64,000 bases of DNA from Brumimicrobium sp964585545 (GCA_964585545.1 CAZPDT010000009.1:1-64000); one strand, 5' to 3'. Positions 8,423-17,337 are shown, counted from the first letter of the stretch. Translations and numbers: made by a program. Notes: generated by a model from the sequence alone, not told the origin.

Positions 8423-9325
8423 TTAAAAATAACCTTGTTTCTTGCGATTTTCCATTGCCGCCTCAGAGCGCTTATCGTCAATTCTTGCTCCTCTCTCTGA
8501 AAGAGAAGATGCTCTGATTTCCTCCACAACTTCATCCACTGTAAACGCATCAGATTCTACAGCAGCTGTACAACTCATATCACCTACTGTCCTAAATCTT
8601 ACAGTTTTTTCCATAATCTGTTCATCTTTCTCCCGATAAACAACCTCATCATTTACCGACCAGATCAACTGATCTCTTTCAAAGACTTTCCTTTTGTGCG
8701 CAAAATAAATAGAAGGAATTTCAATTTTTTCCTTTTGGATATAGCTCCAAACATCCAGCTCTGTCCAATTAGAAATAGGAAAAACCCGTACGTTCTGACC
8801 AAAATCAATTTGTCCATTAAGCATATCAAAAACTTCTGGTCTTTGGTTCTTTTCATCCCATTGACCAAAGTCATCGCGAACAGAAAATATTCGTTCTTTG
8901 GCTCTGGCCTTTTCTTCGTCTCTCCTTGCACCACCAATACAGGCGTCAAAACCATGGATTTCAATGGCCTGCAATAAACTGTTTATTTGTAACCCATTTC
9001 GACTTGCATATTTTCCCTTTTCATCTTTTGCCTTTCCTGCATCTATGTGGTCTTGCACATATTGTACCCGCAAATCAAGATCCAAATCTTTGACCAATTT
9101 ATCGCGAAATGCAATCGTTTCCGGGAAATTATGACCAGTATCAATGTGAAGTAAAGGAAATGGAATTTTTGCAGGATAAAATGCTTTCTGTGCCAATCGA
9201 ACTAGGGTAATCGAATCTTTCCCTCCTGAAAATAATATTGCAGGATTCTCAAATTGTGCTGCAACCTCACGGAAAATATAAATCGCCTCGTCCTCTAATG
9301 GATTGTTGCTTACTTTTTCATTCAT
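8423..9325 (-). CDS. cysD: Sulfate adenylyltransferase subunit 2
   Basis: Catalytic PP-loop subunit of ATP sulfurylase. The PP-motif SGGKDS is at 33-38, with HIDTGHNFPET and GGARRDEEKARAKER downstream, and the C-terminus RKKQGYF is typical. 300 residues is normal length. It follows cysH by 12 nt and precedes cysN by 12 nt, consistent with one transcript. Cytoplasmic, first step of assimilatory sulfate reduction. Confidence 0.96.
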   Translation of the reverse strand: MNEKVSNNPLEDEAIYIFREVAAQFENPAILFSGGKDSITLVRLAQKAFYPAKIPFPLLHIDTGHNFPETIAFRDKLVKDLDLDLRVQYVQDHIDAGKAKDEKGKYASRNGLQINSLLQAIEIHGFDACIGGARRDEEKARAKERIFSVRDDFGQWDEKNQRPEVFDMLNGQIDFGQNVRVFPISNWTELDVWSYIQKEKIEIPSIYFAHKRKVFERDQLIWSVNDEVVYREKDEQIMEKTVRFRTVGDMSCTAAVESDAFTVDEVVEEIRASSLSERGARIDDKRSEAAMENRKKQGYF

Positions 9326-9337
9326 TGTTTTCTCTAT

Positions 9338-9946
9338 TTATTGATGAATTCCACATTCTCTATTTTCCAACACTTTTGTTGGATCAAAATATTTTTTTTC
9401 ATTGGGTAGATGATACTTTGCTATGTATTGATCTAAATCCTTATCAGTATAATGATAGAATGGACTGACCTTAAGTACTCCATTTTTATTTTTTGAAACA
9501 ATATCAATACTGTCCCGAAAAGCAGTTTGACCTTCCCTAAGATTTGTAAACCAAAGATCTGGTGCATGGACTTCCATAGCCCTTTGAAAAGGTTCTAGCT
9601 TTACTTGGTCGCTAAATAGTTTATGTTCTGGCGTATCGACCTCGGGAATGCCTAAAACCACATCTCTATACCCTTTGGAATGTTGTGGAACATAAATGTG
9701 AATGTTAAGCTTGAGTTGATCAATAAGCTCCTTGGCATGGCGGTATGTATTGGGTGTATTGTAGCCTGTATCACACCAAATAACATCAATCTGTGGATTC
9801 GTGCGCGTAACCAAATGAAGAATGGCACTTTCGTACGGCCGGAAATTGGTTGTAATAACAGGTTTTTTTGCCTGTCTTAGTGCCCAGTTAACAATTTCTT
9901 CAGGGCTTTTGTCCTGTAATAATTTATTGATTTGTTGTATGTTCAT
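9338..9946 (-). CDS. cysH: Phosphoadenosine phosphosulfate reductase, PAPS-type
   Basis: Thioredoxin-linked reductase giving sulfite from activated sulfate. The modified PP-loop region TTNFRPYES (32-40), DTGYNTPNTYR, and the C-terminal catalytic ECGIH (197-201) are visible. The two extra cysteine pairs that hold the [4Fe-4S] cluster of APS reductases are absent, so by family rules it should use PAPS, not APS. That would require a CysC kinase, not present in this operon. At 202 residues it is shorter than enterobacterial CysH (about 244). First cys gene after the DUF2061 gene, 9 nt away. Confidence 0.92.
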   Translation of the reverse strand: MNIQQINKLLQDKSPEEIVNWALRQAKKPVITTNFRPYESAILHLVTRTNPQIDVIWCDTGYNTPNTYRHAKELIDQLKLNIHIYVPQHSKGYRDVVLGIPEVDTPEHKLFSDQVKLEPFQRAMEVHAPDLWFTNLREGQTAFRDSIDIVSKNKNGVLKVSPFYHYTDKDLDQYIAKYHLPNEKKYFDPTKVLENRECGIHQ

Positions 9947-9955
9947 AATCCTTGT

Positions 9956-10210
9956 TTAACGTCCCCATTTAATTACATTCCACAACCTTTCATGGAAGTA
10001 ATATAAAACGGTTTTTGTAAGTAATTCGAAAGAACCTATAGTAAAAGCAACATCCCATCTTCCTGAAATGAGCCATGAAATTAAAATGGTGTCAAATGTT
10101 CCAAATGCCCTCCAAGATAATGCTTTAACAAAACTTCTTGTCGGACTTTCTCTTGATTTTAAAGTCTCTCTTTTAGAGCTTCTTTTACTGTAAAATTGGT
10201 CAATAATCAT
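9956..10210 (-). CDS. DUF2061 small membrane protein
   Basis: 84 residues, with the DUF2061 pattern SFVKALSWRAFGTFDT, an internal hydrophobic helix (ILISWLISG) and FELLTKTVLYYFHERLW. Such proteins are predicted two-helix inner-membrane proteins and are often found at the head of sulfate assimilation operons in Bacteroidota; their role is unknown, a sulfate or sulfite transport aid being a guess. First gene of the operon, behind a TATATTTG box and a palindrome at 10223-10244. Confidence 0.85.
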   Translation of the reverse strand: MIIDQFYSKRSSKRETLKSRESPTRSFVKALSWRAFGTFDTILISWLISGRWDVAFTIGSFELLTKTVLYYFHERLWNVIKWGR

Positions 10211-10222
10211 ATAATTCTATTT

Positions 10223-10244
10223 ATCCCATGGTATTAGTAGGGTT
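10223..10244 (-). promoter_or_regulatory. Candidate operator of the cys operon
   Basis: Minus-strand AACCC...GGGAT arms surround TACTAATACCAT, an imperfect dyad placed exactly over the predicted transcription start and directly downstream of the -7 box at 10248-10255. The divergently separated Rrf2 gene next door is the obvious candidate repressor. Assignment is inferred. Confidence 0.4.
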
Positions 10245-10247
10245 TTG

Positions 10248-10255
10248 CAAATATA
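10248..10255 (-). promoter_or_regulatory. -7 box (TATATTTG) of the DUF2061-cysHDN operon
   Basis: Perfect TAnnTTTG on the minus strand, 38 nt before the DUF2061 start codon. Confidence 0.5.
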
Positions 10256-10337
10256 TATTTTAATTTGATTTGGTCAATAGAAAATGGTTATTTATTGGCA
10301 ACAAAAAATAGAGGTTTCGTGGAGGGTTTCTCTAAAA

Positions 10338-10763
10338 TTAAAAATGAGAACTGTCCTGTGTCAATTGGGCAAGTGTTTTTTCTTTCAATACCTTCAGCGT
10401 ACTGTCTCTTACTTCAAGCATCAATCGATTCACGCGACAAGCTTCCTCGTCTGGGCAATCATCACAACTCTCATAAAAATTAAGACTAACGCAAGGAATC
10501 ATAGCTATGGGGCCATTGAGCAAACGAAAAACATCAGTCATCAAAATTTGGTTGGCATCTTTTAATAGATAATATCCTCCTCCTTTTCCTTTTTTTGCAG
10601 CAAGAATCCCTCCTTTTTTTAAGGTTAGTAGAATTGATTCTAAGAATTTATGAGGAATGTTTTCTTCTTTGGCAATAACTGCAATCGATATAGGTGCATC
10701 ATCATCATGATTACATATATAGGTAAGAGCTTTAATTCCGTATTTTGTTTTCTTAGATAACAC
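10338..10763 (-). CDS. Rrf2-family transcriptional regulator
   Basis: 141-residue winged-helix regulator. N-terminus SKKTKYGIKALTYI and the HTH at about 25-50 are Rrf2-like; KGKGGGYYL is the wing. Cysteines at 91, 100, 103 and 109 could hold an Fe-S cluster as in IscR/NsrR, although CymR-type members act without one. Same strand as and just upstream of the sulfate assimilation operon, so a CymR-like cysteine/sulfur role is likely. The start is GTG at 10763; a TATTTTTG box lies at 10768-10775, so the mRNA may begin at or near the start codon (leaderless). Confidence 0.88.
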   Translation of the reverse strand: MLSKKTKYGIKALTYICNHDDDAPISIAVIAKEENIPHKFLESILLTLKKGGILAAKKGKGGGYYLLKDANQILMTDVFRLLNGPIAMIPCVSLNFYESCDDCPDEEACRVNRLMLEVRDSTLKVLKEKTLAQLTQDSSHF

Positions 10764-10767
10764 ATTC

Positions 10768-10775
10768 CAAAAATA
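10768..10775 (-). promoter_or_regulatory. -7 box (TATTTTTG) almost touching the Rrf2 GTG start
   Basis: Perfect TAnnTTTG on the minus strand, ending 4 nt before the GTG. The usual 5-8 nt spacing to the start of transcription would place +1 at the start codon. Confidence 0.4.
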
Positions 10776-10895
10776 AGTATTAAAAGTGAATAATATGGAT
10801 TAAATTTCTAGTTGAAATAATATTCCATAAATTCTTGAAAAGAAATTTTAAATACGTTTGCCTTGTAAAACAGATGAGTTAACACAAAACCTTAC

Positions 10896-10903
10896 TATAT
10901 TTG
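10896..10903 (+). promoter_or_regulatory. -7 box (TATATTTG) of hemH
   Basis: Perfect TAnnTTTG, 29 nt upstream of the hemH ATG. No clear TTG at the proper -33 spacing. Confidence 0.45.
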
Positions 10904-10932
10904 CTTTTTATTAGCTCAATAATTTACATTAA

Positions 10933-11967
10933 ATGGACTTAAACAAAAAGCAAAAAGTGGGAGTACTCTTGGTTCAATTAGGAACACCTGATCAACCCAC
11001 CAGAAGTGATGTTAGAACTTACTTAAAGGAATTTTTAAATGACCCAAGAGTAATTGATTATCCTTGGTTAAAAAGAAAACTTTTGGTCAACGGGATCATC
11101 ATTCCTTTTCGTGTAAAAAACTCTACAGAGATATACAAAGAGTTGTGGGCATTAAGCGGTGGGACATCTCCGCTATTAGATTATACCGAAAGCAAGAAAA
11201 AATTACTACAAGAACGTTTTAAAAACGATAACGTAACCGTTCACATGGCCATGCGTTATCGCAAACCTTCAATGGAGTCGGTATTGGAAGAAATGCGTCA
11301 AGAAAATTACGAAAAGATCATTATTCTTCCCTTATTTCCTCATTATGCAAGTGCTTCTGGAGGTACAGCTATAGAAAAAGCCGTCAATATCATAAGAAAA
11401 TGGTGGGTTATCCCAGAAATCTCAACAGTCGTTGACTTTTATGACCACGAAGCGTACATTGATGCTATTATTGAGCGTACAAAAGAATTTGACATTAAGA
11501 GTTACGACCGCATTCTATTTTCATATCATGGTTTACCCGATCAACACGTTGATAAGGTGCATAGCAATGGGTTGTGTGAGAATCAGTCCTGTGAAACTGA
11601 GATTAATGATGAAAATAGATTTTGCTATAAAGCACAATGTTATGCAACAACACGATTAATCGCAAAAGAACTCGGGTTAAAAAAGGACGATTATACGGTT
11701 GCTTTTCAATCGCGATTAGACAAAAACTGGTTGACACCATTCTCAGATAAAGTCATTGAAGAATGGGCAAAGGAAGGCGCTAAAAATGTTTTGGCTTTTA
11801 GTCCTGCATTTGTTGCTGATTGCTTGGAAACATTGGTTGAAATTGGAGTAGAATATGATGAAGACTTTAAGAAATTAGGGGGTGAAAAAGTACAACTTGT
11901 ACCCAGTACAAATGACCATCCTCGGTTTATTGATTGTTTAGAAGATTTGGTTAGAAAAAGGATATAA
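10933..11967 (+). CDS. hemH: Ferrochelatase
   Basis: Inserts Fe2+ into protoporphyrin IX, the last step of protohaem synthesis. N-terminus KVGVLLVQLGTPDQPT, LPLFPHYASASGG, the catalytic FSYHGLPDQH (His near 198) and FQSRLDKNWLTP, then SPAFVADCLETL are all diagnostic. 344 residues is full length. A cysteine-rich insert, CENQSCETE...RFCYKAQC, follows the catalytic His, as in other Bacteroidota ferrochelatases. Monocistronic. Its TAA stop forms the first three bases of a dispersed repeat (11965-12030). Confidence 0.97.
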   Translation: MDLNKKQKVGVLLVQLGTPDQPTRSDVRTYLKEFLNDPRVIDYPWLKRKLLVNGIIIPFRVKNSTEIYKELWALSGGTSPLLDYTESKKKLLQERFKNDNVTVHMAMRYRKPSMESVLEEMRQENYEKIIILPLFPHYASASGGTAIEKAVNIIRKWWVIPEISTVVDFYDHEAYIDAIIERTKEFDIKSYDRILFSYHGLPDQHVDKVHSNGLCENQSCETEINDENRFCYKAQCYATTRLIAKELGLKKDDYTVAFQSRLDKNWLTPFSDKVIEEWAKEGAKNVLAFSPAFVADCLETLVEIGVEYDEDFKKLGGEKVQLVPSTNDHPRFIDCLEDLVRKRI

Positions 11968-12030
11968 CCCGCATTCCAAAACAGAGATCGCTGTAACATA
12001 AAATAGAAAATGTATAAATAGTTCGGGTTA
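11965..12030 (+). repeat. MITE-like palindromic intergenic element, copy at hemH
   Basis: Begins TAACCCGCATTCC and ends AGTTCGGGTTA, giving 7-bp terminal inverted repeats TAACCCG/CGGGTTA. The inner part CAGAG...TGTAACATAAAA recurs at 45555 (same strand) and 17639-17675 (opposite strand). No ORF. The element starts at the hemH stop codon. Confidence 0.55.
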
Positions 12031-12107
12031 ATCTGTCTCAGAAAAAATTCCCACCACATCACATGACAGGAATTTAAGTTTCACAAGAAATTTTTTATTT
12101 AGAGTTT

Positions 12108-12908
12108 TTAAGTCTTAATAAACTTCTCATTTTTATTATCGTAGTTTATATAATAGGCTCCTTTTCTCAAGTTTTGACAATCTACTTTATCCGCATATCC
12201 TTTTTTAACGATATTTCCATAAGCGTCATAAATTTCATACTTTGTTTTTGTAGGCTCCCCTTCTGTTGTCGTGAATTTAATGTCTGATTTCACTTTTGTT
12301 GGTGTCATTGTCACCTCAGGCAAATCAGAAACAAAAGTCTTTTCTGGTGATTTGCGTTTTTTTCCAGAATGGTCTTTTTGAACAACTCTTATTCTGTTTT
12401 CGCCAGAATAGGGAGTTACTTGAAATTCATATTCGTTAGGACCAGCTTCTCCTGTTCCTTCAACTTCTCCTGCACTCACCCATTTGTTCCAGCGGTATTG
12501 TTCAATAACATAAGGCAACTTCCCTTGTTCTCCTTTGGTTGTCCATTTTATGTTTCCTTCTTTATCTACAGTCATATCAGTAACCTCGAATGTAGATTTA
12601 GGCAAAAGTACCTCAGGGTTAAGAATTTTAGGCGTACAACCGTCTCCGTGTTCAATAACAATAAAAACATGATCGCCCACCTTAACGTTAAACAATGAAA
12701 AATCGATTTCAAATGCACTTCGCCCTACACCTCCAGGCATAATGTTGTTATTTACCATCACCTTGGTAACGCAAAATCCAAATCCATCATCACTGGGAGG
12801 GTTTTGGACATAGAGGTTTTTACCCTGGTAACTTCCTTCTATAGAGAGGTCTGCGTATGAATTATACGAAACAAATAGTGCTACGATTGATATAAATAGT
12901 ATTCTCAT
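12108..12908 (-). CDS. Secreted hypothetical protein with T9SS-like C-terminus
   Basis: Unrecognised family. Signal peptide MRILFISIVALFVSYNSYA; a middle region with two Cys (FCVTKV, GDGCTPK) and Ig/fibronectin-like strand patterns (KLPYVIEQYRWNKW, NRIRVVQKDHSGKKRKSP). The last 65 residues, ending YEIYDAYGNIVKKGYA...LRKGAYYINYDNKNEKFIK, follow the layout of a type A T9SS sorting domain. Likely exported to the surface or periplasm. It stands alone between convergent hemH and the divergent peptide-binding lipoprotein gene. Confidence 0.65.
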   Translation of the reverse strand: MRILFISIVALFVSYNSYADLSIEGSYQGKNLYVQNPPSDDGFGFCVTKVMVNNNIMPGGVGRSAFEIDFSLFNVKVGDHVFIVIEHGDGCTPKILNPEVLLPKSTFEVTDMTVDKEGNIKWTTKGEQGKLPYVIEQYRWNKWVSAGEVEGTGEAGPNEYEFQVTPYSGENRIRVVQKDHSGKKRKSPEKTFVSDLPEVTMTPTKVKSDIKFTTTEGEPTKTKYEIYDAYGNIVKKGYADKVDCQNLRKGAYYINYDNKNEKFIKT

Positions 12909-13094
12909 TTACTTTTATGTGATAATTATCAGACGCAATATTATAAGAATTTTATGAAAAAAACAACAACTTTCATCTTTTTTTACTTTAAGTGTATGAT
13001 TTTATACTATGAATCAAAAAAAAGCTTAGATAAAATTTAATTCTTAATATTTATTGCTATTTTAGTTCCTTAAATAGAAACCTTACTATTATAT

Positions 13095-14864
13095 ATGGGA
13101 AAATATTTTAATATCATATCTAACCTGCAACAAGCAAAAGTCATCTTTTTGTTTGCACTATTTCTTTTTAGCTATTCGTGTAGCAACGATGCAAACGTTA
13201 AAAAATTTGAATATTCAGGAGGAACACTGAGTCTCGCACTTTCAAATGAACCAACAACATTACTGGCAAGAAATGTTTCTGAGCTTTATTCTGCCACTTT
13301 GTTAAATCAAATTTATCAAGGTTTGGTCGCACTCAATCCAAAAACATTAAAAGCTGTACCTTGTCTTGCAAAAAGTTGGGATATCTCTGAGGACGGAAAG
13401 ACAATACAATTTCACTTGAGGGACGATGTATACTTTCACAGTTCTGAACAATTTCCTAAGGCCATTAAACTAACCCCCAAAGATGTAGTTTTTAGTATCG
13501 AATTGGCATGTACGCCATATAAAGGAAAGGAAACATACGCCTACTCTTCTATATATAAAAATATTTTGGTTGGCGCTAAGGATTTCTTTAATGGTAAAAC
13601 CGAACACATTGAAGGCTTGTCTATTGATGGCAATACGATTACATTTAATTTGAATTATCGCAATATTAATCTAATCAACAAATTGGCACAACCCTATGCC
13701 GCTGTATTATCTGAAAAGGTTGTCAATGCAGGATTAGAAACAGATTTAATTGGCACAGGTCCTTTTAAATTTAATGGCTATTCAGAAGTCGATGGACAAA
13801 CCAACATACAGCTTGTGAAAAATGAAAACTATTACGAAAAAGATGCGGATGGGAATCAGCTCCCTTATTTAGATACAGTTGTTTTTAAGGTTGAAACACG
13901 AAGTCTTAAACAATTAGAAATGTTTGAAGAAGGAAAAACATTGCTGATTGATGGGTTGCCTCCAAGTCGTATTTCAATGATGCTGGGTGAAGGAAAGATT
14001 AAAGAATTCAACAGTACACCCCCAAAATTAATTTTAGTGAGGAAGCCTCTTATGGCAACACAATACTATTTTTTCAATTTACTGGACAAGAAGTTCCAAG
14101 ATGTAAGAGTAAGAAAAGCGTTCAACTATGCTATTGATCGACAAGAAATTGTAACTCAGATACTACACAATCAAGCTTTTAGTAAAGGAGACGGAGGCAT
14201 TGTTCCACCCGCAGCTTTTAAAGGCTATAATGCCAAAGAAATAAAAAAACACTCATATTCTTATCAACCTGAGAAAGCGAAAAAACTGTTTGCTGAAGCA
14301 GGGTATCCCAATGGAGAAGGATTTCCTGATATTGATCTAAAATTTAATTTGGGTTCTATTCACTCTGCTGTAGCAGATCAAATTGCACGTCAATTAAAAA
14401 GGGTGCTCAATGTTAATGTTATGCTTGATGGACTCCCTTTTCAAAACCTTATGGAAGATGCTGAAAATGCAAATGGAGATTTATTCAGGACTTCTTGGTA
14501 TGCGGATTACTATAGCCCTGAGAGCTTTTTGTTAAACGGTTATGGGAAACTCGTTCCTGATGACTCTTCCCAACCTTCTTTAACTAATTTCTCTCGTTAT
14601 CAAAATCCAGATTTTGATGCTGCTTTTGAAAAAGCGGTGAGCGCAACGGATATAATAGATCGTTATAAATATTTTGCAAAAGCAGAACGCATTCTAATGG
14701 ATGACTCCCCATTTATAATCTTATGGTACGATGAAACCATAAAAATAGTGTATTCAAAAGTTCGTAATCTGCACCTCAATGAAATGAATTATTATTCATT
14801 TAAGAATGTATATGTAAAAGAGTGGACAAAAAAAGAGTGGGAAGAAAAGCATCCAAAAAAATAA
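13095..14864 (+). CDS. Oligopeptide/nickel-type solute-binding lipoprotein (SBP family 5)
   Basis: 589-residue family 5 substrate-binding protein. Lipoprotein signal with lipobox FSYSC near residue 30; NEPTTLLARN, LNQIYQGLVALNP, AKSWDISEDGKTIQFHLRDDVYFHSSE, and VRKAFNYAIDRQEIV are the standard SBP_bac_5 blocks. Known members bind peptides, nickel or sugars for ABC import. No permease or ATPase gene is nearby; instead a TonB receptor starts 22 nt downstream, suggesting the two form one uptake unit. Confidence 0.9.
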   Translation: MGKYFNIISNLQQAKVIFLFALFLFSYSCSNDANVKKFEYSGGTLSLALSNEPTTLLARNVSELYSATLLNQIYQGLVALNPKTLKAVPCLAKSWDISEDGKTIQFHLRDDVYFHSSEQFPKAIKLTPKDVVFSIELACTPYKGKETYAYSSIYKNILVGAKDFFNGKTEHIEGLSIDGNTITFNLNYRNINLINKLAQPYAAVLSEKVVNAGLETDLIGTGPFKFNGYSEVDGQTNIQLVKNENYYEKDADGNQLPYLDTVVFKVETRSLKQLEMFEEGKTLLIDGLPPSRISMMLGEGKIKEFNSTPPKLILVRKPLMATQYYFFNLLDKKFQDVRVRKAFNYAIDRQEIVTQILHNQAFSKGDGGIVPPAAFKGYNAKEIKKHSYSYQPEKAKKLFAEAGYPNGEGFPDIDLKFNLGSIHSAVADQIARQLKRVLNVNVMLDGLPFQNLMEDAENANGDLFRTSWYADYYSPESFLLNGYGKLVPDDSSQPSLTNFSRYQNPDFDAAFEKAVSATDIIDRYKYFAKAERILMDDSPFIILWYDETIKIVYSKVRNLHLNEMNYYSFKNVYVKEWTKKEWEEKHPKK

Positions 14865-14886
14865 AATGTGTTTCTTTTAATTTTAA

Positions 14887-17337
14887 TTGAATCCTATGAT
14901 GAAATATATAGTCGTCTTTCTTGCCCTGATTAGTTTTTCAGTATCAGGTCAAATCAAACAAACTGTTAAGGGAAAAGTAGTCGATGGAGAATTAAAGTAT
15001 CCTATGATTAGTGCAAAAGTAATATTGACTTCGGAGGACTCTTCTAAGGTTTTTAGAACACTTACTGATATGGATGGTTTGTATGAATTTAAAAATGTTC
15101 CTATTGGAAAATATTTTCTTTCTGCAAGCTACAGTTCTTATTTAGATAATACCCGAACTGTTGTTGTAAATTCTGGAAAACAAAGTGTTGTTAATATAGA
15201 ATTGGAAGAAGAGGTTACAACAAAAGAAGAGGTCAATATTGTAGGTCGTAAAGCAGGCGAACTCAACAACAATATGGCCATGATTTCTGCCCGTCAATTT
15301 AGTGTGAGTGAGACCGATCGCTATGCTGGCTCTCGGGGTGATCCTGCAAGAATGGTAAGTAACTTTGCGGGTGTACAAGGAGCTGATGATTCAAGAAATG
15401 ATATTGTTGTTAGAGGTAACTCTCCAACAGGTGTTGTTTGGAGAGTAGAAGGCGTAGATATTCCTAACCCCAATCACTTTGCTACTACTGGATCAACTGG
15501 AGGTCCTGTAGCCATTCTCAACAATAAAATTTTGGCGAATTCCGATTTCTTTATGTCGGCTTTCCCTGCAGAATATGGAAACTCTGTTTCGGCTGTCTTC
15601 GATGTGCGTTTGAGAAATGGAAATGCCGATAAACATGAATTGACAGGGCAATTTGGCGTGTTGGGAACCCAACTCATGGCTGAAGGTCCACTCAACAGAG
15701 AAAAACGTTCCAGTTATTTGGCCGTTGGAAGGTACAGCACATTGAGTATTTTTCAAGCCATGAACATTAAAATAGGAACAGATGCCGTTCCGGTATATGG
15801 AGATGGCGCTTTTAAGTTCTCGTTTCCATTAAAAAATGGAGGACATATTGGCGTTTTTGGTATCGGGGGAGTTTCAAAAATTTCGATTATGATATCAGAA
15901 CAAAAAGAAGCTACAGAAGAAGCTTTTGGAGAAGGTGACCGCGACCAATATTTTGGAACTTCGATGGGGGTTTTAGGGATAACCTATAAAAAATCATTCT
16001 CCAGGAAAACTTATTTCAAAGCGACACTTGCAGGGACTTACGACCAACAACATTCGCATCACGATTTTTTAATCCGAAGCGTGGATACCATAAGCTCGGG
16101 TCCCGACCCCAAGTATGAGTTCCGAACAGATTCCATTTATCCATTAATGGGTTACGTTTTTCAAAATTTTAAAACAGCAACATTCGCAAGTATCAACCAT
16201 AAAATAAACAAACACCATATTATTAAAGCTGGATTTAGTTTTGATGGTTATTCTATCAGTCAAATGGATTCAGCCTTAGATGTTACCCATTCCTATTTTG
16301 TTACCCGATTCGATTATAAAGGTTTTGCGGCCTTAGTACAGCCTTTTTTCTCCTACAAATGGAAGGTCAGCAACAAAATGGATTTTACTGCAGGAGTTCA
16401 CGCACAATACTTTTCATTGAGCGACAGTTGGAGCTATGCTGAACCCCGTTTGGGATGGAGATGGAAGTTAAGAGGAGGCAATACCATAGATGCGGGAGCA
16501 GGACTCCATTCTCAAATGCAACCTCTATACCAGTATACCTACCGCCAACCTGATGCTACAGGGAAAGTAGGTAGACTCAATCAAAAAATGGATTTTACAA
16601 GAAGTTTCCATGGTGTTGTTGGATATCAAAAAGGCTTTGGTGGTGCTCTATCAATTAAAACCGAATTGTATTATCAATATTTATTTGATATCCCTGTAGA
16701 AGTAAAGCCTTCATCATTCAGCATGATCAATCAGGGGTCAGGGTTTCAACGTTTCTATCCAGGTCAACTCACAAATGAAGGAACAGGTAAAAATTATGGT
16801 GTTGAGTTAACCATCCGTAAGCACTTTAACCGTTCGTATTATTTCCTCATTACAGGTTCTCTATTTGAATCTAAATATAAGGGCAGTGATGGTGTTGAAA
16901 GGAATACAGATTTTAATGGAAATTATGCCGTAAACTTATTGGGGGGGAAAGAATTTAGAATCAATGCAAAAAACAAAATATCTGTTGGACTAAAAGTAAC
17001 AACAGCTGGCGGAAGGCGATATGGATATGCCAATATAGCTGAATCTGAAAAATTCCATGAATTGATTTATAAGGACTCCTTGTTCAATACGCGACAATTT
17101 AAACCTTATTTCAGATTGGATTTAAAAATAAATTATGTCCTTAACACCAAAAAGCTTACCCATGAAATTGGAATTGATTTGGTCAATATATTGAATACAA
17201 AAAACATCTTGGCTTTGAGTTATGCTCCCAACCTTTTTGACCCTTCCAAAGAACCTATTGCAAAGCGTTATCAATTGGGATTCTTGCCCATTGTTTATTA
17301 CAAAATAGAGTTTAGTTTTGGAAAACAAAAACCGTAG
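14887..17337 (+). CDS. TonB-dependent receptor with CarboxypepD_reg N-terminal domain
   Basis: 816 residues. Signal peptide about 1-21; a carboxypeptidase-regulatory-like fold at 25-105 (VKGKVVDGELKYPMISAKV...LYEFKNVPIGKYFLSASY); plug domain with ARMVSNFAGVQGADDSRNDIVVRGNSPTG; C-terminal 22-strand barrel. Imports a ligand across the outer membrane using TonB. The gene follows the SBP5 lipoprotein by 22 nt, so peptide-like substrate uptake is inferred. It differs from SusC types by lacking a SusD partner. Confidence 0.9.
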   Translation: MNPMMKYIVVFLALISFSVSGQIKQTVKGKVVDGELKYPMISAKVILTSEDSSKVFRTLTDMDGLYEFKNVPIGKYFLSASYSSYLDNTRTVVVNSGKQSVVNIELEEEVTTKEEVNIVGRKAGELNNNMAMISARQFSVSETDRYAGSRGDPARMVSNFAGVQGADDSRNDIVVRGNSPTGVVWRVEGVDIPNPNHFATTGSTGGPVAILNNKILANSDFFMSAFPAEYGNSVSAVFDVRLRNGNADKHELTGQFGVLGTQLMAEGPLNREKRSSYLAVGRYSTLSIFQAMNIKIGTDAVPVYGDGAFKFSFPLKNGGHIGVFGIGGVSKISIMISEQKEATEEAFGEGDRDQYFGTSMGVLGITYKKSFSRKTYFKATLAGTYDQQHSHHDFLIRSVDTISSGPDPKYEFRTDSIYPLMGYVFQNFKTATFASINHKINKHHIIKAGFSFDGYSISQMDSALDVTHSYFVTRFDYKGFAALVQPFFSYKWKVSNKMDFTAGVHAQYFSLSDSWSYAEPRLGWRWKLRGGNTIDAGAGLHSQMQPLYQYTYRQPDATGKVGRLNQKMDFTRSFHGVVGYQKGFGGALSIKTELYYQYLFDIPVEVKPSSFSMINQGSGFQRFYPGQLTNEGTGKNYGVELTIRKHFNRSYYFLITGSLFESKYKGSDGVERNTDFNGNYAVNLLGGKEFRINAKNKISVGLKVTTAGGRRYGYANIAESEKFHELIYKDSLFNTRQFKPYFRLDLKINYVLNTKKLTHEIGIDLVNILNTKNILALSYAPNLFDPSKEPIAKRYQLGFLPIVYYKIEFSFGKQKP

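Noticed and set aside
11706..12062. 118-codon minus-strand frame under hemH
   Set aside because: Entirely the complement of a well-conserved gene plus a repeat; no family features.
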